Source: Osmia lignaria lignaria (taxonomy: Eukaryota; Arthropoda; Insecta; Hymenoptera; Megachilidae). Taken from it: 64,000 bases of DNA. The stretch lies in NCBI RefSeq assembly GCF_051020975.1, contig NW_027478173.1:1-64000 (forward strand), written 5' to 3'. Position 1 is the first letter of the stretch; the number at the start of each line of letters is the position of its first letter. The translations under genes were made by a program, and so were the position numbers. Shown here piece after piece: positions 1-8,522 of this stretch. A model generated the notes under the pieces. That model did not search any database. It was not told the DNA's origin and worked only from the letters and a program-made list of their open reading frames with translations.

Positions 1-150
1 GAAATATCTCGAAATATGCCCGTCAGGCCCCTTACCTTGAGATAAATCTGCAAATATCTCGGAAACGAAGCGAGCTATGGCAAAATGTTAAGAGACGTTT
101 TTTGTAGAGAATTGTGTTTCCTACAATTTATGTTCTATGATATTTTTTGA
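1..150. repeat. Partial satellite monomer at left window edge
   Basis: These are the last 150 bases of a monomer whose start lies outside the window. It carries the rare tail CCCCTTACCTTG, which is also found near 3568-3579, exactly 11 monomers (3542 bp) downstream, and the monomers that follow (151 and 3693) also match. The window therefore opens inside a duplicated segment. The base change TGCCCGTC near 17 is private to this copy. Confidence 0.95.
102..126. other. Imperfect hairpin TTGTAGAGAA / TTTCCTACAA
   Basis: Ten-base arms at 102-111 and 117-126 enclose a 5-base loop. Pairing gives eight Watson-Crick pairs, one G-T wobble and one A-C mismatch. This better-paired form, with CCTACAATTTATG, usually precedes type A fronts. 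The alternative tail CCTACTTTTTATG, usual before type B fronts, shortens the stem. Formation in vivo is not shown. If transcribed, either strand could fold here. Confidence 0.6.
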
Positions 151-1760
151 TCAGAAGCGTAGTTTTCGAGATATATCGAGATATTTAAAAGTTCCGAAGC
201 CGCACCAACATAATAGAGATACAGAAACACCGTGGCCCCTTTCTTTGAGATATCTCTGCACTAGTGCGAGCCGCAAATGCCACTTCCAGCTTAGCTGTGC
301 AGAAGAAGAACAACAAGAAGAAGAAATATCTCGAAATATGTCCGTCAGGCCCCTTCCCTTGAGATAAATCTGCAAATATCTCGGAAACGAAGCGAGCTAT
401 GGCAAAATGTTAAGAGACCTTTTTTGTAGAGAATTAAGTTTCCTACTTTTTATGTTGTATGATATTTTTTGATCAGATGCGTAGTTCTCGAGATATATCA
501 AGATATTTAAAAGTTCCGAAGCCGCACCAACATAATAGAGATACAGAAACACCGTGGCCCCTTTCTTTGAGATAACTCTGCGCTATTGCGAGCTGGAAAT
601 GCCACTTCCAGTTTAGCTGTGCAGAAGAAGAACAACAAGAAGAAGAAATATCTCGAAATATGTCCGCCAGGCCCCTTCCCTTGAGATATATCTGCAAATA
701 TCTCGGAAACGAAGCGAGCTATGGCAAAATGTTAAGAGACCTTTTTTGTAGAGAATTATGTTTCCTACAAGTTATGTTCTATGATATTTTTTGATCAGAA
801 GCGTAGTTTTCGAGATATATCGAGATATTTAAAAGTTCCGAAGCCGCACCAACATAATAGAGATACAGAAACACCGTGGCCCCATTCTTTGAGATAACTC
901 TGCACTATTGCGAGCTGCAAATGCCACTTCCAGCTTAGCTGTGCAGAAGAAGAACAACAAGAAGAAGAAATATCTCGAAATATGTCCGTCAGGCCCCTTC
1001 CCTTGAGATAAATCTGCATATATCTCGGAAACGAAGCGAGCTATGGCAAAATGTTAAGAGACCTTTTTTGTAGAGAATTAAGTTTCCTACTTTTTATGTT
1101 CTATGATATTTTTTGATCAGATGCGTAGTTCTCGAGATATATCAAGATATTTAAAAGTTCCGAAGCCGCACCAACATAATAGAGATACAGAAACACCGTG
1201 GCCCCTTTCTTTGAGATAACTCTGCACGATTGCGAGCTGGAAATGCCACTTCCAGTTTAGCTGTGCAGAAGAAGAACAACAAGAAGAAGAAATATCTCGA
1301 AATATGTCCGTCAGGCCCCTTCCCTTGAGATAAATCTGCAAATATCTCGGAAACGAAGCGAGCTATTGCAAAACGTTAAGAGACCTTTTTTGTAGAGAAT
1401 TAAGTTTCCTACTTTTTATGTTGTATGATATTTTTTGATCAGATGCGTAGTTCTCGAGATATATCAAGATATTTAAAAGCTCCGAAGCTGCACCAACATA
1501 ATAGAGATACAGAAACACCGTGGCCCCTTTCTTTGAGTTCACTCTGCACTAGTGCGAGCCGCAAATGCCACTTCCAGCTTAGCTGTGCAGAAGAAGAACA
1601 ACAAGAAGAAGAAATATCTCGAAATATGTCCGTCAGGCCCCTTCCCTTGAGATAAATCTGCAAATATCTCGGAAACGAAGCGAGCTATGGCAAAATGTTA
1701 AGAGACCATCTTTGTAGAGAATTAAGTTTCCTACTTTTTATGTTCTATGATATTTTTTGA
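151..1760. repeat. Mixed monomer block (five monomers)
   Basis: Front types run A, B, A, B, B. The monomer at 151 closely matches the one at 3693. The monomer at 795 (marker GGCCCCATTC, tail CTGCATATATC) matches the one at 5625, 15 monomers downstream. The monomers at 473 and 1117 carry the GAGCTGGAAATG plus CCAGTTTAGC middle. The block is therefore composed of pieces found again within the next 5 kb. Confidence 0.85.
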
Positions 1761-2088
1761 TCAGATGCGTAGTTCTCGAGATATATCAAGATATTTAAAA
1801 GTACCGAAGCCGCACCAACATAATAGAGATACAGAAACACCGTGGCCCCTTTCTTTCAGATAACTCTGCACTATTGCGAGCTGGAAATGCCACTTCCAGT
1901 TTAGCTGTGCAGAAGAAGAACAACAAGAAGAAGAAATATCTCGAAATATGTCCGTCAGGCCCCTTCCCTTGAGATATATCTGCAAATATCTCGGAAACGA
2001 AGCGAGCTATGGCAAAATGTTAAGAGACCTTTTTTGTAGAGAATTATGTCTCCTACAAGTTATGTTCTATGATATTTTTTGATCAGAA

Positions 2089-2106
2089 GCGTAGTTTTCG
2101 AGATAT
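2089..2106 (+). repeat. Inverted repeat arm 1 (GCGTAGTTTTCGAGATAT)
   Basis: The reverse complement of this 18-base arm matches 2308-2325 at 15 of 18 positions. Because monomers are tandem, the nearest facing partner lies in the preceding monomer (1986-2003), leaving an 85-bp T-rich interval between the arms. In type B fronts the match falls to 14 of 18. Confidence 0.75.
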
Positions 2107-2165
2107 ATCGAGATATTTAAAAGTTCCGAAGCCGCACCAACATAATAGAGATACAGAAACACCGT

Positions 2166-2192
2166 GGCCCCTTTCTTTGAGATAACTCTGCA
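2166..2192. repeat. Internal duplication, copy 1 (within monomer)
   Basis: This 27-base block beginning GGCCCCTTTC matches the block at 2280-2306 at 24 of 27 positions, at an offset of 114 bp. Weaker similarity continues on both sides: CCGT and CAACA upstream, GCGAGC and AAATG downstream, with small gaps. The monomer therefore seems to contain two diverged copies of a module of roughly 75-100 bp. The same pair is present in nearly every monomer of the array. Confidence 0.8.
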
Positions 2193-2232
2193 CTAGCGCG
2201 AGCCGCAAATGCCACTTCCACCTTAGCTGTGC

Positions 2233-2258
2233 AGAAGAAGAACAACAAGAAGAAGAAA
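2233..2258 (+). repeat. GAA/CAA purine-rich tract inside monomer
   Basis: A 26-base run made only of A and G apart from two C bases (2243, 2246), built from GAA, CAA and AAG triplets. It is present in every monomer. It varies by one triplet: eight monomers lack one GAA (21725, 26552, 27837, 29766, 31051, 32336, 38450, 42955). These account for all 3-bp length variants that I found, consistent with replication slippage in a short triplet run. Confidence 0.9.
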
Positions 2259-2279
2259 TATCTCGAAATATGTCCGTCA

Positions 2280-2306
2280 GGCCCCTTCCCTTGAGATAAA
2301 TCTGCA
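2280..2306. repeat. Internal duplication, copy 2 (within monomer)
   Basis: Second copy of the module, beginning GGCCCCTTCC. It differs from the block at 2166-2192 at three positions. The downstream parts also correspond: GCGAGC then AAATG occurs about 10 bp further on in copy 1 and about 20-25 bp further on in copy 2. Copy 2 carries an extra stretch containing TATCTCGGAAAC. Confidence 0.8.
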
Positions 2307-2307
2307 A

Positions 2308-2325
2308 ATATCTCGGAAACGAAGC
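2308..2325 (-). repeat. Inverted repeat arm 2 (ATATCTCGGAAACGAAGC)
   Basis: Partner of the arm at 2089-2106, and of the equivalent arm in the next monomer (2411-2428, a type B front with a slightly poorer match). It contains TATCTCGGAAAC, one of the most constant parts of the monomer along the array. Confidence 0.75.
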
Positions 2326-4014
2326 GAGCTATGGCAAAATGTTAAGAGACCTTTTTTGTAGAGAATTAAGTTTCCTACTTTCTATGTTCTATGATATTTT
2401 TTGATCAGATGCGTAGTTCTCGAGATATATCAAGATATTTAAAAGTTCCGAAGCCGCACCAACATAATAGAGATACAGAAACACCATGGCCCCTTTCTTT
2501 GAGATAACTCTGCACTATTGCGAGCTGCAAATGCCACTTCCAGCTTAGCTGTGCAGAAGAAGAACAACAAGAAGAAGAAATATCTCGAAATATGTCCGTC
2601 AGGCCCCTTCCCTTGAGATAAATCTGCAAATATCTCGGAAACGAAGCGAGCTATGGCAAAATGTTAAGAGACGTTTTTTGTAGAGAATTGTGTTTCCTAC
2701 AATTTATGTTCTATGATATTTTTTGATCAGAAGCGTAGTTTTCGAGATATATCGAGATATTTAAAAGTTCCGAAGCCGCACCAACATAATAGAGATACAG
2801 AAACACCGTGGCCCCTTTCTTTGAGATATCTCTGCACTATTGCGAGCTGCAAATGCCACTTCCAGCTTAGCTGTGCAGAAGAAGTACAACAAGAAGAAGA
2901 AATATCTCGAAATATGTCCGTCAGGCCCCTTCCCTTGAGATAAATCTGCAAATATCTCGGAAACGAAGCGAGCTATGGCAAAATGTTAAGAGACGTTTTT
3001 TGTAGAGAATTATGTTTCCTACAATTTATGTTCTATGATATTTTTTGATCAGAAGCGTAGTTTTCGAGATATATCGTGATATTTAAAAGTTCCGAAGCCG
3101 CACCAACATAATAGAGATACAGAAACACCGTGGCCCCTTTCTTTGAGTTCACTCTGCACTAATGCGAGCCGCAAATGCCACTTCCAGCTTAGCTGTGCAG
3201 AAGAAGAACAACAAGAAGAAGAAATATCTCGAAATATGTCCGTCAGGCCCCTTCCCTTGAGATAAATCTGCAAATATCTCGGAAACGAAGCGAGCTATGG
3301 CAAAATGTTAAGAGACCTTTTTTGTAGAGAATTAAGTTTCCTACTTTCTATGTTCTATGATATTTTTTGATCAGATGCGTAGTTCTCGAGATATATCAAG
3401 ATATTTAAAAGTTCCGAAGCCGCACCAACATAAGAGAGATACAGAAACACCGTGGCCCCTTTCTTTGAGATAACTCTGCACTATTGCGAGCTGCAAATGC
3501 CACTTCCAGCTTAGCTGTGCAGAAGAAGAACAACAAGAAGAAGAAATATCTCGAAATATGTCCGTCAGGCCCCTTACCTTGAGATAAATCTGCAAATATC
3601 TCGGAAACGAAGCGAGCTATGGCAAAATGTTAAGAGACGTTTTTTGTAGAGAATTGTGTTTCCTACAATTTATGTTCTATGATATTTTTTGATCAGAAGC
3701 GTAGTTTTCGAGATATATCGAGATATTTAAAAGTTCCGAAGCCGCACCAACATAATAGAGATACAGAAACACCGTGGCCCCTTTCTTTGAGATATCTCTG
3801 CACTAGTGCGAGCCGCAAATGCCACTTCCAGCTTAGCTGTGCAGAAGAAGAACAACAAGAAGAAGAAATATCTCGAAATATGTCCGTCAGGCCCCTTCCC
3901 TTGAGATAAATCTGCAAATATCTCGGAAACGAAGCGAGCTATGGCAAAATGTTAAGAGACCATCTTTGTAGAGAATTAAGTTTCCTACTTTTTATGTTCT
4001 ATGATATTTTTTGA

Positions 4015-5624
4015 TCAGATGCGTAGTTCTCGAGATATATCAAGATATTTAAAAGTTCCGAAGCCGCACCAACATAATAGAGATACAGAAACACCGTGGC
4101 CCCTTTCTTTCAGATAACTCTGCACTATTGCGAGCTGGAAATGCCACTTCCAGTTTAGCTGTGCAGAAGAAGAACAACAAGAAGAAGAAATATCTCGAAA
4201 TATGTCCGTCAGGCCCCTTCCCTTGAGATATATCTGCAAATATCTCGGAAACGAAGCGAGCTATGGCAAAATGTTAAGAGACCTTTTTTGTAGAGAATTA
4301 TGTCTCCTACAAGTTATGTTCTATGATATTTTTTGATCAGAAGCGTAGTTTTCGAGATATATCGAGATATTTAAAAGTTCCGAAGCCGCACCAACATAAT
4401 AGAGATACAGAAACACCGTGGCCCCTTTCTTTGAGATAACTCTGCACTAGCGCGAGCCGCAAATGCCACTTCCACCTTAGCTGTGCAGAAGAAGAACAAC
4501 AAGAAGAAGAAATATCTCGAAATATGTCCGTCAGGCCCCTTCCCTTGAGATAAATCTGCAAATATCTCGGAAACGAAGCGAGCTATGGCAAAATGTTAAG
4601 AGACCTTTTTTGTAGAGAATTAAGTTTCCTACTTTCTATGTTCTATGATATTTTTTGATCAGATGCGTAGTTCTCGAGATATATCAAGATATTTAAAAGT
4701 TCCGAAGCCGCACCAACATAATAGAGATACAGAAACACCATGGCCCCTTTCTTTGAGATAACTCTGCACTATTGCGAGCTGCAAATGCCACTTCCAGCTT
4801 AGCTGTGCAGAAGAAGAACAACAAGAAGAAGAAATATCTCGAAATATGTCCGTCAGGCCCCTTCCCTTGAGATAAATCTGCAAATATCTCGGAAACGAAG
4901 CGAGCTATGGCAAAATGTTAAGAGACGTTTTTTGTAGAGAATTGTGTTTCCTACAATTTATGTTCTATGATATTTTTTGATCAGAAGCGTAGTTTTCGAG
5001 ATATATCGAGATATTTAAAAGTTCCGAAGCCGCACCAACATAATAGAGATACAGAAACACCGTGGCCCCTTTCTTTGAGATATCTCTGCACTATTGCGAG
5101 CTGCAAATGCCACTTCCAGCTTAGCTGTGCAGAAGAAGTACAACAAGAAGAAGAAATATCTCGAAATATGTCCGTCAGGCCCCTTCCCTTGAGATAAATC
5201 TGCAAATATCTCGGAAACGAAGCGAGCTATGGCAAAATGTTAAGAGACGTTTTTTGTAGAGAATTATGTTTCCTACAATTTATGTTCTATGATATTTTTT
5301 GATCAGAAGCGTAGTTTTCGAGATATATCGTGATATTTAAAAGTTCCGAAGCCGCACCAACATAATAGAGATACAGAAACACCGTGGCCCCTTTCTTTGA
5401 GTTCACTCTGCACTAGTGCGAGCCGCAAATGCCACTTCCAGCTTAGCTGTGCAGAAGAAGAACAACAAGAAGAAGAAATATCTCGAAATATGTCCGTCAG
5501 GCCCCTTCCCTTGAGATATATCTGCAAATATCTCGGAAACGAAGCGAGCTATGGCAAAATGTTAAGAGACCTTTTTTGTAGAGAATTATGTTTCCTACAA
5601 GTTATGTTCTATGATATTTTTTGA
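4015..5624. repeat. 7-monomer higher-order repeat, copy 2 (five monomers)
   Basis: Matches 1761-3370 monomer by monomer. The match ends in the tail of the fifth monomer, where the sequence switches to the GATATATCTGC and CCTACAAGTTATG tail seen at the end of the monomer at 473. From there it follows the 795-type monomer (5625). The endpoint is therefore an internal recombination junction. Confidence 0.9.
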
Positions 5625-6912
5625 TCAGAAGCGTAGTTTTCGAGATATATCGAGATATTTAAAAGTTCCGAAGCCGCACCAACATAATAGAGATACAGAA
5701 ACACCGTGGCCCCATTCTTTGAGATAACTCTGCACTATTGCGAGCTGCAAATGCCACTTCCAGCTTAGCTATGCAGAAGAAGAACAACAAGAAGAAGAAA
5801 TATCTCGAAATATGTCCGTCAGGCCCCTTCCCTTGAGATAAATCTGCATATATCTCGGAAACGAAGCGAGCTATGGCAAAATGTTAAGAGACCTTTTTTG
5901 TAGAGAATTAAGTTTCCTACTTTTTATGTTCTATGATATTTTTTGATCAGATGCGTAGTTCTCGAGATATATCAAGATATTTAAAAGTTCCGAAGCCGCA
6001 CCAACATAATAGAGATACAGAAACAGCGTGGCCCCTTTCTTAGAGATAACTCTGCACTATTGCGAGCTGCAAATGCCACTTCCAGCTTAGCTGTGCAGAA
6101 GAAGAACAACTAGAAGAAGAAATATCTCGAAATATGTCCGTCAGGCCCCTTCCCTTGAGATAAATCTGCAAATATCTCGGAAACGAAGCGAGCTATGGCA
6201 AAATGTTAAGAGACCGTTGTGGTAGAGAATTAAGTTTCCTACTTTTTATGTTCTATGATATTTTTTGATCAGACGCGTAGTTCTCGAGATATATCAAGAT
6301 ATTTAAAAGTCCCGAAGCCGCACCAACATAATAGAGATACAGAAACACCGTGGCCCCTTTCTTTGAGATAACTCTGCACTATTGCGAGCTGCAAATGCCA
6401 CTTCCAGCTTAGCTGTGCAGAAGAAGAACAACAAGAAGAAGAAATATCTCGAAATATGTCCGTCAGGCCCCTTCCCTTGAGATGAATCTGCAAATATCTC
6501 GGAAACGAAGCGAGCTATGGCAAAATGTTAAGAGACCTTTTTTGTAGAGCATTAAGTTTCCTACTTTTTACGTTCTATGATATTTTTTGATCAGAAGCGT
6601 AGTTTTCGAGATATATCGAGATATTTAAAAGTTCCGAAGCCGCACCAACATAATAGAGATACAGAAACACCGTGGCCCCTTTCTTTGAGATAACTCTGCA
6701 CTATTGCGAGCTGCAAATGCCACTTCGAGCTTAGCTGTGCAGAAGAAGAACAACAAGAAGAAGAAATATCTCGAAATATGTCCGTCAGACCCCTTCCCTT
6801 GAGATGAATCTGCAAATATCTCGGAAACGAAGCGAGCTATGGCAAAATGTTAAGAGACCTTTTTTGTAGAGAATTATGTTTCCTACAATTTATGTTCTAT
6901 GATATTTTTTGA
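5625..6912. repeat. Transitional block with degenerate monomers
   Basis: Four monomers. The first (5625) is an extra copy of the 795 type with a private GCTATGCAG. The second (5947) has several private changes (ACAGCGTGG, CTTAGAGATA, AACTAGAAG) and an unusual tail, GACCGTTGTGGTAG, that recurs after 7879, 14963 and 16251. The third and fourth (6269, 6591) introduce the GAGATGAATC tail. This marks the change from the first 7-mer zone to the trimer zone. Confidence 0.8.
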
Positions 6913-8522
6913 TCAGAAGCGTAGTTTTCGAGATATATCGAGATATTTAAAAGTTCCGAAGCCGCACCAACATAATAGAGATACAGAAACACCGTGGCCC
7001 CTTTCTTTGAGATAACTCTGCACTAGTGCGAGCCGCAAATGCCACTTCCAGCTTAGCTGTGCAGAAGAAGAACAACAAGAAGAAGAAATATCTCGAAATA
7101 TGTCCGTTAGGCCCCTTCCCTTGAGATAAATCTGCAAATATCTCGGAAACGAAGCGAGCTATGGCAAAATGTTAAGAGACCTTTTTTGTAGAGAATTAAG
7201 TTTCCTACTTTTTATGTTCTATGATATTTTTTGATCAGAAGCGTAGTTTTCGAGATATATCGAGATATTTAAAAGTTCCGAAGCCGCACCAACATAATAG
7301 AGATACAGAAACACCGTGGCCCCTTTCTTTGAGATAACTCTGCACTAGTGCGAGCCGCAAATGCCACTTCCAGCTTAGCTGTGCAGAAGAAGAACAACAA
7401 GAAGAAGAAATATCTCGAAATATGTCCGTCAGGCCCCTTCCCTTGAGATAAATATGCAAATATCTCGGAAACGAAGCGAGCTATGGCAAAATGTTAAGAG
7501 ACCTTTTTTGTAGAGAATTAAGTTTCCTACCTTTTACGTTCTATGATATTTTTTGATCAGATGCGTAGTTCTCGAGATATATCAAGATATTTAAAAGTTC
7601 CGAAGCTGCACCAACATAATAGAGGTACAGAAACACCGTGGCCTCTTTCTTTGAGATAACTCTGCACTATTGCGAGCTGCAAATGCCACTTCGAGCTTAG
7701 CTGTGCAGAAGAAGAACAACAAGAAGAAGAAATATCTCGAAATATGTCCGTCAGACCCCTTCCCTTGAGATGAATCTGCAAATATCTCGGAAACGAAGCG
7801 AGCTATGGCAAAATGTTAAGAGACCTTTTTTGTAGAGAATTATGTTTCCTACAATTTATGTTCTATGATATTTTTTGATCAGAAGCGTAGTTTTCGAGAT
7901 ATATCGAGATATTTAAAAGTTCCGAAGCCGCACCAACATAATAGAGATACAGAAACACCGTGGCCCCTTTCTTTGAGATAACTCTGCACTAGTGCGAGCC
8001 GCAAATGCCACTTCCAGCTTCGCTGTGCAGAAGGAGAACAACAAGAAGAAGAAATATCTCGAAATATGTCCGTCAGGCCCCTTCCCTTGAGATAAATATG
8101 CAAATATCTCGGAAACGAAGCGAGCTGTGGCAAAATGTTAAGAGACCGTTGTGGTAGAGAATTAAGTTTCCTACTTTTTATGTTCTATGATATTTTTTGA
8201 TCAGACGCGTAGTTCTCGAGATATATCAAGATATTTAAAAGTTCCGAAGCCGCACCAACATAATAGAGATACAGAAACACCGTGGCCCCTTTCTTTGAGA
8301 TAACTCTGCACTATTGCGAGCTGTAAATGCCACTTCGAGCTTAGCTGTGCAGAAGAAGAACAACAAGAAGAAGAAATATCTCGAAATATGTCCGTCAGAC
8401 CCCTTCCCTTGAGATAAATCTGCAAATATCTCGGAAACGAAGAGAGCTATGGCAAAATGTTAAGAGACCTTTTTTGTAGAGAATTATGTTTCCTACAATT
8501 TATGTTCTATGATATTTTTTGA
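6913..8522. repeat. Five-monomer prototype of the trimer zone
   Basis: Order: type A with CCGTTAGGCC; type A with the AAATATGCAA tail; type B with GCTGCACC, AGAGGTACAG and CACTTCGAGC; type A with AGAAGGAGAAC; type B-like with ACGCGTAG. The first two monomers head every later trimer at 8523, 10133 and 11099. The third recurs at 9811. The last two recur at 14963-15606. Confidence 0.85.

Larger units (their letters stand above)
2083..2307 (-). other. Recurring 74-codon open frame, judged non-coding
   Basis: Nearly every monomer has this minus-strand frame, starting MQIYLKGRG and ending in LDISRKLRF (type A) or LDISRELRI (type B), with a Ser/Cys-rich stretch encoded by the GAA/CAA tract. I count it as intact in about 183 of 198 monomers. 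It is broken by frameshift or stop at 5625, 5947, 14319, 35874, 45206, 45527, 49069, 50357, 50678, 51000, 51321, 52931, 53253, 55184 and 56794. Several broken versions are spread by amplification. Variable sites commonly change amino acids (K/E, F/I, R/Q, L/I). The monomer length is not a multiple of three. No domain is recognised. The frame most simply persists because the array is young and homogenised. Confidence 0.85.
2083..2404. repeat. Representative type A satellite monomer
   Basis: Map of one unit: a front with GCGTAGTTTTCGAGATAT and a second CGAGATATTT, then TTTAAAAG; a GC-richer middle with CCGTGGCCCC and TTTGAGATAACTC; a GAA/CAA purine tract; a second GGCCCCTTCCCTTGAGATAA block; TATCTCGGAAACGAAGCGAGC; then a T-rich end with two T6 runs around GTAGAGAATT and CTAC. 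Hand-counted composition of the monomer at 151-472 is 64 G, 64 C and 13 CpG. Type B monomers differ mainly in the front (ATGCG, TTCTCGAG, ATCAAG) and usually have CTATTGCGAGCTGC in place of CTAGTGCGAGCCGC. This copy has private changes near 2196 (AGCGCG) and 2221 (CACCTTAG). Confidence 0.97.
1761..4014. repeat. 7-monomer higher-order repeat, copy 1 (2254 bp)
   Basis: Seven monomers whose first five are repeated in the same order at 4015-5624. Shared private markers include the tail GACCATCTTT just before the unit (1704-1713 and 3958-3967, exactly 2254 bp apart), CACCTTAGC in the second monomer, the ACACCATGG change in the third, GAAGTACAAC in the fourth and ATCGTGATAT in the fifth. Confidence 0.9.

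Noticed and set aside
190..198. Heat-shock element at GTTCCGAAG
   Set aside because: TTC and GAA are separated by one base and not two, and there is no third unit.
137..367. 76-codon plus-strand frame in some monomers (MIFFDQ start)
   Set aside because: It overlaps the minus-strand frame on the other strand and is open only when GAGATAAC becomes GAGATATC or GAGTTCAC. It is a by-product of single changes.
151..375. 74-codon minus-strand frame repeated in most monomers as a possible gene family
   Set aside because: It persists because the monomers are near-identical. Broken alleles are amplified too, many variable sites change amino acids, the 322-bp period is not divisible by three, and no domain, start context or operon-like setting is seen.
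374..393. CENP-B box resemblance at TCTCGGAAACGAAG
   Set aside because: Only GGAAACG matches the human-type box. The required TTCG to its left and the CGGG end are absent, so it does not fit the consensus.
420..470. Phased T tracts producing sequence-directed curvature
   Set aside because: T runs begin at 420, 447 and 465. The 27- and 18-bp spacings are not multiples of a helical turn, so strong phased bending is not supported by eye.
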